Assembly: GCA_019912965.1 (NCBI GenBank)
Contig: JAIOHM010000175.1
Span: forward strand, 62,001 to 126,000
Direction of reading: 5' to 3'
DNA: 64,000 nucleotides
DNA from: Anaerolineae bacterium
Lineage (GTDB): Bacteria; Chloroflexota; Anaerolineae; Aggregatilineales; Phototrophicaceae
Of this stretch, positions 34,181-42,344 are shown one piece after another (the stretch's first letter is position 1; each line of letters opens with the position of its first letter). Both the position numbers and the translations under genes were made by a program. The notes beneath the pieces were generated by a model, which saw nothing but the letters and a program-made list of their open reading frames with translations, was not told the origin of the DNA and made no database searches.

Positions 34181-35283
34181 GCTAGAGCACTTTGATACAA
34201 CTCAATCATTTGACCAGCGACATGATCCCAGGTTTGGCGCTTGGCTTTGACTTGACCGGCTTTGCCCATTTGGGCAGCGAGTTCACGGTCAGTGAGCAGG
34301 CGGATGATGGCTTGCGGCAGTTTTTCTGCAACTTGATATTGTGGAATGAGCAGTCCAGTTATGCCGTCGTCGATGGCGTCCTCCGCGCCGCAGTCGGTTG
34401 TGCCGATCACAGGCAGTCCAGCAGCGCTAGCTTCCAGATGCACTAAACCGTAGCCTTCAAATTTCCAACCTTCGTTCATGGAGGGTAAAGCGAATAAGGT
34501 TGCTTTGCTATACCAGTCCATAAGCGTTTCGGATACTACTTGACCAAGTAGATGAACATTTTGGGCTAAGTCCAGATTAGCTACAGCTTTTTTGACCAAC
34601 CCAACATACTCAGGATCATAAGTGGTGTTGCCGATGATAATGCACTGCACATTAGGAATCTGCTGTCGAACAACTGCTATTGCTTGTACCAGTTCCAGCG
34701 TGCCTTTGCGAGGTTTGACAGCACCCACTGAAAGAACCACCGGTTCGCCATTGGCTTGATGCGGAAGAATAGATTCAAAGCGGGCAGTATCAACGCCATT
34801 ATTGACTATGACGATGTTGGCTTCCGGCAATAAATTGCGTGTAACCCGTTCGGTGTAATGGCTGACACAGACGATTTTGGATCGCAAAAAAGCACGGCCG
34901 AATATGGTATTGATCGGCCAGCTACGCTGTGTTGCTAACTGCATGTAGCTGCCGTGTCCGGTGACGAAAGTTGGGTGTTGGCCTGCTGCCCACACTGCCA
35001 GTGGTGCATAAGGCTCTATAGTGGTGTGGATAACATCACAATCGGCTAGCAGTCTTCGCACTTGCGGCGTCAGCAGCGCCAGCTTGGGCATAATCCAGCG
35101 TTCGGGTAACAGAGTGTCCGGCAGGATGGGGTGAATATTTAGCCCTAGTAGTGGTGGGCTGTTGCGGGCGGCGATGACCGTTATTTTCACGCCAGCGCGG
35201 TGTAGAGCTTCCACCAAACTGGCGCTGTAGTGCGCCCATCCGTGTGTATGGGTGAGTTCACAGGTTAGCAGACCGATATGCAT
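34177..35283 (-). CDS. GT4 glycosyltransferase
   Basis: 368 aa from ATG 35283. GT-B fold with two Rossmann halves: N-terminal IGLLTCELTHTHGWAHYSASLVEAL; donor half VVLSVGAVKPRKGTLELVQAI and the EGYGLVHLEASAAGLPVIGTTDCGAEDAI block, with the E-x7-E motif of retaining GT4 enzymes. A longer frame to 35499 overlaps the preceding methyltransferase and lacks family similarity. Substrate unknown. Confidence 0.9.
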   Translation of the reverse strand: MHIGLLTCELTHTHGWAHYSASLVEALHRAGVKITVIAARNSPPLLGLNIHPILPDTLLPERWIMPKLALLTPQVRRLLADCDVIHTTIEPYAPLAVWAAGQHPTFVTGHGSYMQLATQRSWPINTIFGRAFLRSKIVCVSHYTERVTRNLLPEANIVIVNNGVDTARFESILPHQANGEPVVLSVGAVKPRKGTLELVQAIAVVRQQIPNVQCIIIGNTTYDPEYVGLVKKAVANLDLAQNVHLLGQVVSETLMDWYSKATLFALPSMNEGWKFEGYGLVHLEASAAGLPVIGTTDCGAEDAIDDGITGLLIPQYQVAEKLPQAIIRLLTDRELAAQMGKAGQVKAKRQTWDHVAGQMIELYQSALA

Positions 35284-35288
35284 GATTT

Positions 35289-36182
35289 TCAGCCCGGTTT
35301 CTGCAAGTACAATGATGTGCCGAAAAATTGACGATACAGGCTTACAGCCATGCTTCGTCCCCAACTCCGCCAATCTGCCCGCTGCAAAGGTTGCGGAATA
35401 ACGCGCAATCCGGCATTTTTGCCCAATTTTCGCAGAGTCTGATGGGTAAAGGTGTTGATGTGTTCCAGCGGATGCACCGCGTTTTTTGAGGGACGCCAAT
35501 CCGCTTGTGCCAGTTCGCGTTCGATGCCTGCGCCATCTGGCACAGCGATCCGTACCACACCACCGGGATGCAAATACGCCACCAGCGTTTTCAGCGTTTC
35601 CAATGGCTGTAGAATATGTTCAAACACCTGTTCAGCGTTGATGAAATCAAAATACTTTCCGGCTAAATCGTCCAGATTCTCGATAACTGTCACACCTTGT
35701 TCACGGGCATACTGCACCCGCGAGGGCGAGACTTCCAGCCCGACAACCTGATAACCCTGCGCGGCAGCAGCCAAACACCAGTGCCCCCATCCCATCCCGA
35801 AATCCAGCACATGAATAGCAGCAGGTGTTTTTTCAGGGAACAGCGGTTGGATGAGCGCGGTTTGCCGTTGATAGGCATCAAGGCTGAATTTCTGCTTTTT
35901 CTTCAGGCTGTCTTCAGCGGAAATCCAGTGTTCATATAGGGCAGCCATGCCAGCGTCATTGAGGATATGTGCCTGCCAGATGAAGCCGCACTGTGAACAC
36001 TTCACCACTTCATACATCGAATCCGCCAGCAGGCTTTGTGGAACACGCCCTGCGTAATACTGCGCTAGAAAATCAGCAATTGTCGAGTCAGTAAAAGGCC
36101 GCTTCAGCAGCGATGTTGGGGACGGGCTGCCGCAGAGTTCGCAAACAGGGCGCGGCATAAAACCGAGGGTTGAACTGCTCAT
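35289..36182 (-). CDS. Methyltransferase with N-terminal zinc ribbon
   Basis: 297 aa. Residues 14-68 carry two Cys pairs (CELCGSP, CSQCGF) forming a likely zinc ribbon. The class I SAM domain follows (VLDFGMGWGHWCLAAA, VVGLEVSPSRVQYAREQG, NAEQVFEHILQPLETL). This architecture is common among methyltransferases of surface polysaccharide and nucleotide-sugar clusters. Only 5 bp separate it from the adjacent genes on each side. Confidence 0.88.
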   Translation of the reverse strand: MSSSTLGFMPRPVCELCGSPSPTSLLKRPFTDSTIADFLAQYYAGRVPQSLLADSMYEVVKCSQCGFIWQAHILNDAGMAALYEHWISAEDSLKKKQKFSLDAYQRQTALIQPLFPEKTPAAIHVLDFGMGWGHWCLAAAAQGYQVVGLEVSPSRVQYAREQGVTVIENLDDLAGKYFDFINAEQVFEHILQPLETLKTLVAYLHPGGVVRIAVPDGAGIERELAQADWRPSKNAVHPLEHINTFTHQTLRKLGKNAGLRVIPQPLQRADWRSWGRSMAVSLYRQFFGTSLYLQKPG

Positions 36183-36186
36183 GTTC

Positions 36187-37383
36187 TCATGCTCTCCTCG
36201 TCACTTTGTCCAGGATTGCCCGCGCCCGTGCGTCCCATGTGTAATGACTCATGACCTGTTCTCGTGCATTGTTTCCCAAGCGTGAGCGCAGCGCCGGGTC
36301 ATCGCGCAGGCGGATGATCGCCGCTGCCAGTGCATCAACATCGCCGGGTGGGTACAGGAGGGCTGATTCGTCATTCGTTACGACTTCGGCAGTGCTGGGT
36401 AAATCCGAGGCGACAATCGCCCTACCAGATGCCATATATTCAAAGAGTTTCATCGGGGATGCATAATAGGCGAAATGCTCTGTCCAAGGGAAGGGCATGG
36501 TGCAGACATCCAGCGCGCTTAAATAAGTTGGTACACGCTCCGGCGTAACCTGTCCAGCGTTGATAAAGCAGTTGGAATTCAGTCCGGCATTTTGCCACTG
36601 CTGCTTCAGAATTTCTGCCATGTCGTCCGGCCCGCCGACCAGTGCCAACACCGCACCGTCTACCCGCTTCAAGGCTTCAATCAATGTGCTGACACCTTTG
36701 TCCAGCGCCATGGTGTGCAAACGCCCCACATAGCCGACGATGAAGGCATCCTGCGGCCAATTCACGGCTGTGCGTGCCTCGGTTTGAGTGGGAAGTTGGG
36801 CAAAACGCGCCTGCCGGATTCCATCATGGGCGACCAGGACTCGCGCCGGGTCTGCACCCAATTTGACTAAATCCTCGCCTAAACGTTTGGTGACCGGGAT
36901 GATTGTCCCACAGCGGCGCAGCGTTTGCCGACGCAGCCATCCGCCAGAACGTCCACCCGCCATTGTATGGACTTCATAAGCCAGCGTGTGCTTTGGCTTG
37001 ATCAGACTCAGGACAAACAGCGTAATGGCTTCGCGGCTGTAGTAAATATCTGCCTGCTGAAACAGTGCTCCAATCAGCGCCACTAGCACAAATGTGGTTT
37101 GTTGCAGGTGAAAAATCAGTTTCGCCAGCCAGTCCGCCCGCTCTGGAACAAGGCCGATCAGATCGATGCAGGGAACAGTGCGGCGCGTAAAATTGCGCTT
37201 GACGCCATAGTGTGCCCAGATGTCGGTAATGTCGCGCAGTGCTGGCGTATTGACCCGATGCGCTGTCCATAAACGCACTTCCGCGCCCGAATCGGCGAAG
37301 GCCTCGCAGTTCTGCATAATTTGCAGGCCGTGTGCTTTCTCGGTTGGCAGGCGAACGTTGGCGATATACAGCAGTTGGGTCAT
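36187..37383 (-). CDS. GT4 glycosyltransferase
   Basis: 398 aa. GT-B fold: N-terminal YIANVRLPTEKAHGLQIMQNCEAFA, donor half AFIVGYVGRLHTMALDKGVSTLIEAL, then PMKLFEYMASGRAIVASDLPSTAEVV with the catalytic-type Glu pair. Part of the minus-strand polysaccharide cluster, translated just ahead of the zinc-ribbon methyltransferase. Confidence 0.9.
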   Translation of the reverse strand: MTQLLYIANVRLPTEKAHGLQIMQNCEAFADSGAEVRLWTAHRVNTPALRDITDIWAHYGVKRNFTRRTVPCIDLIGLVPERADWLAKLIFHLQQTTFVLVALIGALFQQADIYYSREAITLFVLSLIKPKHTLAYEVHTMAGGRSGGWLRRQTLRRCGTIIPVTKRLGEDLVKLGADPARVLVAHDGIRQARFAQLPTQTEARTAVNWPQDAFIVGYVGRLHTMALDKGVSTLIEALKRVDGAVLALVGGPDDMAEILKQQWQNAGLNSNCFINAGQVTPERVPTYLSALDVCTMPFPWTEHFAYYASPMKLFEYMASGRAIVASDLPSTAEVVTNDESALLYPPGDVDALAAAIIRLRDDPALRSRLGNNAREQVMSHYTWDARARAILDKVTRRA

Positions 37384-37456
37384 GTGGGAATAAAAATGGA
37401 GGCAGTTTGCCCGAATTGACGACGATTGTAGGCGTTTGTTCAGTTAATGAAAAGGG

Positions 37457-38509
37457 TCATAAGATTTCCAGCAGCCGCCTTATCAACCGTTCCAGACTGT
37501 GCTCCTCGACTACAATTTGACGTAAGGTATGCCCCAGTGCCGCCCGTTCATCCGGGGACATGGTTATGATTTGTGACAAACGCAAAGGTAAAACTTCAGG
37601 CGATTCGGGCGGGACGAGCAGGGTGTTCGCCCACTGTGCCAATATCTTTTGGTAGGCATCGTTGGCGGTGATGACAGGCAGTTCACAGGCCATTGCTTCC
37701 AAAACCGCTTTGTCCATACTCCCGGTCAGACTCATGTTGACCATCGCGTGGGATTGATGGTATTCAACCGCGAGATTTTCGTAGGCAACCGCGCCCACAA
37801 ATTCAACCCGGTTGGTGAGTCCATACTCGTTGACCATCTGCCGTAGTTGATTTTCGTACCCAACATGTTCCGGTGCGGCATTGCCAACCAACCGCAGACG
37901 CACATCCATACCCTGCTGATTGACCAGAACATCGAGCGCGGCAATCATAGTTTCCAACCGCTTAACCGGAGCAAGTCGTCCGGTGCTTATCAGTGTGAAT
38001 GTGCCTTCTGGCGGTTGGGGTACAGGTGCAAACAGGACAGTGTCGATGCCCTGCCCGATGATATGCAGTTTGCGGCTGGGCATCCGAAAGCCTTCCGCTG
38101 AAGATGTCACTACATGATCGACCCATTTTTCCGCCAACCAGAGGGTGCGCGGCGTGGATTTGTGGGCATACCACAGGGTTTGGGGAACGCGATACAACTT
38201 CAACAGCGGCGCGCCCATGAAGGCAAATAGTTGATTCATGTGGGCGAAGCAGGCTTTGTAGCGGTTCTGGCGCAACAGCCCCCACAAAATTCGGTAAAAA
38301 CGCAGCGCACGGCGGATTTCGCTGTAGCCATGTTCCTTGCCGAGCGAATGCACCCGCACATTCTCCGCTACAGCCAAACGGCCAGCCTGCATGGTCAGCA
38401 CATCAATCTGATCGAAATGTTTTGCCAGCGCGTTTATCCAGGTGGTGGTGAAACCTAATACTGGATCATCGGCATCGGTCATCAGGTTAAAAACCAGCAG
38501 TTTAGGCAT
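37457..38509 (-). CDS. GT4 glycosyltransferase
   Basis: 350 aa. N-terminal half MPKLLVFNLMTDADDPVLGF, donor half GTFTLISTGRLAPVKRLETMIAAL, and MDKAVLEAMACELPVITANDAYQKIL. Its start overlaps the end of the upstream GT4 gene by 8 nt. A 73-bp gap follows before the next gene. Confidence 0.88.
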   Translation of the reverse strand: MPKLLVFNLMTDADDPVLGFTTTWINALAKHFDQIDVLTMQAGRLAVAENVRVHSLGKEHGYSEIRRALRFYRILWGLLRQNRYKACFAHMNQLFAFMGAPLLKLYRVPQTLWYAHKSTPRTLWLAEKWVDHVVTSSAEGFRMPSRKLHIIGQGIDTVLFAPVPQPPEGTFTLISTGRLAPVKRLETMIAALDVLVNQQGMDVRLRLVGNAAPEHVGYENQLRQMVNEYGLTNRVEFVGAVAYENLAVEYHQSHAMVNMSLTGSMDKAVLEAMACELPVITANDAYQKILAQWANTLLVPPESPEVLPLRLSQIITMSPDERAALGHTLRQIVVEEHSLERLIRRLLEIL

Positions 38510-39704
38510 GGTTTATGGCTTCCTTCAACAAACGCCGATACCCATCCGCGTAAGCATCCGGCGAGAAATATTGCCCTGCAAAGGTGCGCGCGGCTTCGCC
38601 CATTTTCTCAACTGCCGGATCGTCCAAAATCGTCCGTAATCGTTCAGCCAATTGATCGACATCACCCGCTGGAAAAAGGTAGCCGTTTATGCCGTTCTGT
38701 ATCACATCCGGGATGCCGCCGACGCTGCTGCCAATAACGGGTGTTCCACATAGCATAGCTTCGACCAACACCCGTCCTAACCCCTCACTGGAAGAAGACA
38801 GCACCAGCACACGGACACGCCCCATATAGGCCGCTAGTTCGCGCTGCGATACATTCCCCACAAAATGAACCCGTTGGTTTAATCCGGTTGCCGTGACCTG
38901 CTTGGCTAATTGGGCAGCATAATCCGGGTTCTGCGGTTTGCCGACCAGCCAGAGATGTGATTCGGGAAATGCAGCGGCGATTTGTGCGAAGGCGTCGATC
39001 AGCACATGCACACCTTTTAGCGGCGTCAACACTCCGGCAAACAGGATGTCGTGTGTTTCAGAAAGCGGTTTCGTGCGAGGTGTGTCTGTGAAAGCTGTTG
39101 AATCTGTCCATGCCATAAACTGTACAATCGGTTTGTCCGGTGCATAGGCTTGTAACTGTCGCTGTGTCTCGGCGGAAATCGCCCGCAGCGCATCGGCATG
39201 GCGCAAGCCGTAACGCGCACTGATTGCCATTACCCGGCGGTACAGTCCTTTAAGCGTGATCTGCCGCTGCTGAAAAACGACCTGCTCAAAATCGCCGTGT
39301 GTTTCGATCACCAGTGCAATCCGCCGTCCAAAGAGCCGCGCCAGATTTTTGACCAGCGCACCAATTGCGCCTTCATAGGGACTTTGCGCCACGATCACCC
39401 GCAGGCCGCGAAGCGCCAGCCATAAGCCGATTGCCGTTCCGCCCAGCAGCATGATACCGTACCGCAAGATCGGTGTGGGAAGCTGTGGCAGCAGCCAGAA
39501 TTGGGCATGTTGATGAAAACGGCGAGCGCGTAATCCTTCCGTGAAAGCAATCACGTCGATCTGAATCTCCAATCCGGTTAGCAATTTCCATTTCTGATTG
39601 TCAGTTGGATTTAAGGGACGCGAATAACGCGGGTTGCCAATCCAGCAGACTCGAATATTGGATAGCGACGGTTTCAAATCGGCGTTCAAAATACTCCGCC
39701 TCAC
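38502..39704 (-). CDS. GT4 glycosyltransferase
   Basis: 400 aa. Acceptor half RVCWIGNPRYSRPLNPTDN through VIETHGDFEQVVF; donor half HDILFAGVLTPLKGVHVLIDAF and SSSEGLGRVLVEAMLCGTPVIGSSVGGIPDVI. The GTG at 39704 has no ribosome binding site; a TTG at 39689, five codons in, has GGCGGAG a few nt upstream and may be the true start. Confidence 0.9.
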   Translation of the reverse strand: MRRSILNADLKPSLSNIRVCWIGNPRYSRPLNPTDNQKWKLLTGLEIQIDVIAFTEGLRARRFHQHAQFWLLPQLPTPILRYGIMLLGGTAIGLWLALRGLRVIVAQSPYEGAIGALVKNLARLFGRRIALVIETHGDFEQVVFQQRQITLKGLYRRVMAISARYGLRHADALRAISAETQRQLQAYAPDKPIVQFMAWTDSTAFTDTPRTKPLSETHDILFAGVLTPLKGVHVLIDAFAQIAAAFPESHLWLVGKPQNPDYAAQLAKQVTATGLNQRVHFVGNVSQRELAAYMGRVRVLVLSSSSEGLGRVLVEAMLCGTPVIGSSVGGIPDVIQNGINGYLFPAGDVDQLAERLRTILDDPAVEKMGEAARTFAGQYFSPDAYADGYRRLLKEAINHA

Positions 39705-39752
39705 TCAGGCAAAACCGTCCGCAAGTATAGCATTATTGGTCAAGTACAGGGT

Positions 39753-40715
39753 TCATGTGTCTATCGTTGGGAGGATGCCGCATTCCCCGATGAATCGCAC
39801 TTTATCGGATCGCGCCCATCCGCTGCCATCCGCCGCGTGTAGCCATGTGAAGCCGTCCGCATCCACTGACTGTCCATCCACAACCAGCGTTTCTTCCGGC
39901 GAAAGCTGGCGCACAATGGGAAATCCGAGACTTGGCCCTTCACGCAGATTAGCCTTGAAATTGCCTTCTGGTGTAATGGTACAGGTGGACACTGCCGTGT
40001 ATCCGGGCAGGGTGGCAGGGTTGATAAAGGTTGCCACCGCCACGACGCCCGCATCTCCAACCTGTTCCTGAATCGCATCTGGACCAGGAAAGGATTTGGA
40101 TACCCAATTATTCCCGATCCCTGTCAGAAAAGGTTGCAATGCAGGTTCGACCTCGCTCATGTTATAAAACAGCGCACGGGCAAATCCCAGCGCATTTAAC
40201 CGCCGTCCGGCGATGGTACGGGCAATTGCCAGGTGCTCCTGCTCAATTGCCGCAACCTGCGCCATTGTAGTCGCCAGCAGTGCTTCGCCCCGCTCAGCCA
40301 ATTCATGCGTCGCCGCCAGATAGGCTGCCACAAAGGTTGATTCGATCAATTCTGTCAGGGCGCTGAACTGGTCACGGTCGCTGTAAATCTCTGCTGGAAA
40401 GTAGAAACTGGATGCCAGCGATTGGCCGCCGTTGGCATTCAAATACTCCAGATGCTGCCATTCAGCATCCAGAACCCCTTTGAATAGATCAACCTCAGCG
40501 GGCGTTAAGGGAATGTTGCTTTCGCTTAAGACCGTGTAGTACAGGGTACAGGCGAGTGTTTCGGCTGTGGCGGCCAGATTGAGGATGGTTTGTGCATCAT
40601 CTTCAAGGTTCTGGACAGCAAGCTGGTTGTAGCCAAACAATCGGTCGAAACCGAGCAGTGTGGTACTGCTCAGCAGCATCCCTTTCAGCAGTTGGCGGCG
40701 GGGGAGGTGATTCAT
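39753..40715 (-). CDS. Exported ferritin-like protein with SH3 domain
   Basis: 320 aa. The N-terminus MNHLPRRQLLKGMLLSSTTLLG is a twin-arginine-type signal. Residues about 35-190 form a ferritin-like four-helix bundle with repeated Glu/His positions (ETLACTLYY, EWQHLEYL, ESTFVAAYLAATHE, IEQEHLAIAR). Residues about 235-310 resemble a bacterial SH3 domain (NLREGPSLGFPIVRQLSPEETL). A surface-attached di-iron or structural protein is likely. It lies 48 bp upstream of the glycosyltransferase run and may be co-transcribed. Confidence 0.75.
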   Translation of the reverse strand: MNHLPRRQLLKGMLLSSTTLLGFDRLFGYNQLAVQNLEDDAQTILNLAATAETLACTLYYTVLSESNIPLTPAEVDLFKGVLDAEWQHLEYLNANGGQSLASSFYFPAEIYSDRDQFSALTELIESTFVAAYLAATHELAERGEALLATTMAQVAAIEQEHLAIARTIAGRRLNALGFARALFYNMSEVEPALQPFLTGIGNNWVSKSFPGPDAIQEQVGDAGVVAVATFINPATLPGYTAVSTCTITPEGNFKANLREGPSLGFPIVRQLSPEETLVVDGQSVDADGFTWLHAADGSGWARSDKVRFIGECGILPTIDT

Positions 40716-40979
40716 AAACTGTCTCGGTATGAATAACGGGTGTTTACAGATTTCATGATCCTAGCCCGTTTTCGCTAACAATACCCTTTCAGCGTATGGT
40801 ACTTTAATCCTTAAGGAAGCGTTTTGTTAGATATAAAACGTTGTATTAACTCGACTCTATCTACATTCAGGTTACAATCAGAAGAAGTTAAAACGGTATC
40901 TAAACTTGAAGCGCAGGTTGTAATATTTATTATCCTTATTCTTTCTCGATGAATTGAAGTCAAGATGTAGTATGCAATC

Positions 40980-42332
40980 ATGAAAATCTTCATCAGCAGC
41001 AGCGAAAGTAAAATTGCCGGAGGATTGGCTGAATCCTTACGAATGCTCTGGCATGATGTTCAGACCAGCGAACAAGCGACATGGGAAGAAACATTCCAGG
41101 CCATCCTGAGTTGTGATGTATTGCTCTTTGTGGCGACGCCGGAATCGCTGGACTCATTTTGCTGCCAGCTTGAGCTTGATTACGCTGCTGCTTTGAATAC
41201 GCGGATTTTACCTGTTTGGGCAGCAGCGATTGACCCGACCGATTTGCGACCAGAGTTAAAGGTTATTCCGGGGGTCTTTTACTGTCAACCAGCGGATATT
41301 GAGCAGGTGCGGGATGCACTAAGTCATTTGCCAATGCCGCTGCCCCGGCTACGCGCCACCCCACTATATCCCAATGTCTTCCAGCCGCTTGCAGATTTGC
41401 GCTCACAGGCGGCAAACCCCCCGCGTGACCTGAACAGTCAAATCCGGTTAATGCATAACCTTCAAGCATTCATGAATCGGCAGGAAACCTTTGCAACCGC
41501 GCGAAACATCCTCCAATCCCTGCGTAAACATAAGGATGCTGCTTTAAGGGTGAAGCAGGAAATTAAAGTTGTGGCTGAGCCGCTGCTGGCACTGCATCTT
41601 TCGGCGCTGAAGCGGCAGATGGTCATGGCAGGTAGCGGGTTATGCGCGACGGTTGCAGCAGTGTTTCTGTTGGGGAATGCGCTGGTGATCCCAAATGAAG
41701 CGTTGGATACCTATGTCCCGTTGAATACAGTATCAACTATTGAAGTAGTTGGCGCATCAACCAGCCAGAATTACTTTGTAGTAAGTCCGCATTTGCCAAC
41801 ACAGACTTCGATACCTCCCACCATCACGCCCAGCCCAACCTTTACACTGACCGCAACCTATACACCCTCGCCAACGGCTACCGGGACACCTTCTTCGACG
41901 CCGACGATTACACCTACCTTGACCTCAACGGTGACGTTCACCTTTACGCCGACGTTCACGATTACACCTTCCTCCACAGCGACGATTACACCTTCGCCGC
42001 AGCCGACTGCGACCGCTACCCTCAGCCCAACATCCACGCCGACCTTGCGCCCCACATTGGAGTCGCCTGTGTATACGGGCATCCGTGCAGAAGACCGTGA
42101 AGATGGGGTAATCGTTACCGGAATCAGTCAGCAGGTAGCGGGTGTACAGGTGGGGGATCAAGTGTTGGGTGTTGATATGCAGTTGGTGAGCAGCAGCGCA
42201 GATTTTTATGCGGCATTGACCGCTTATCAGCCGTTTTCCAATATCATGCTGCGGCTGCGGCGTGGCGATGAAGAAATTTATCTGCAAGTGTCGCTTGCCG
42301 CCGCCGATTTCACAATGCAATCCAATAGGTGA
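40980..42332 (+). CDS. TIR-like domain, TM helix, Thr/Pro-rich stalk and PDZ domain protein
   Basis: 450 aa. Residues 1-125 have a TIR-like fold (MKIFISSSESKIAGGLAESL, CDVLLFVATPESLDSFCCQLELDYA), including a Glu in the usual position. A TM helix lies at about 217-238, preceded by KRQ, so the N-terminus is cytoplasmic. Residues about 275-360 are a TPSPT-type low-complexity stalk. Residues about 365-445 are a PDZ-like domain (GVIVTGISQQVAGVQVGDQVLGV). It is a probable transmembrane sensor linking an outside PDZ to an inside TIR. Convergent with the STAND gene, 12 bp away. Confidence 0.7.
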   Translation: MKIFISSSESKIAGGLAESLRMLWHDVQTSEQATWEETFQAILSCDVLLFVATPESLDSFCCQLELDYAAALNTRILPVWAAAIDPTDLRPELKVIPGVFYCQPADIEQVRDALSHLPMPLPRLRATPLYPNVFQPLADLRSQAANPPRDLNSQIRLMHNLQAFMNRQETFATARNILQSLRKHKDAALRVKQEIKVVAEPLLALHLSALKRQMVMAGSGLCATVAAVFLLGNALVIPNEALDTYVPLNTVSTIEVVGASTSQNYFVVSPHLPTQTSIPPTITPSPTFTLTATYTPSPTATGTPSSTPTITPTLTSTVTFTFTPTFTITPSSTATITPSPQPTATATLSPTSTPTLRPTLESPVYTGIRAEDREDGVIVTGISQQVAGVQVGDQVLGVDMQLVSSSADFYAALTAYQPFSNIMLRLRRGDEEIYLQVSLAAADFTMQSNR

Positions 42333-42344
42333 ACATATCTACAA

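Noticed and set aside
35284..35499. N-terminal extension of the GT4 reading frame ending at 34177
   Set aside because: It overlaps the methyltransferase gene at 35289-36182, and the GT-B fold begins at ATG 35283.
41858..42082. Minus-strand open frame rich in Val and Gly
   Set aside because: It is the antisense reading of the Thr/Pro-rich stalk of the TIR-like/PDZ protein.
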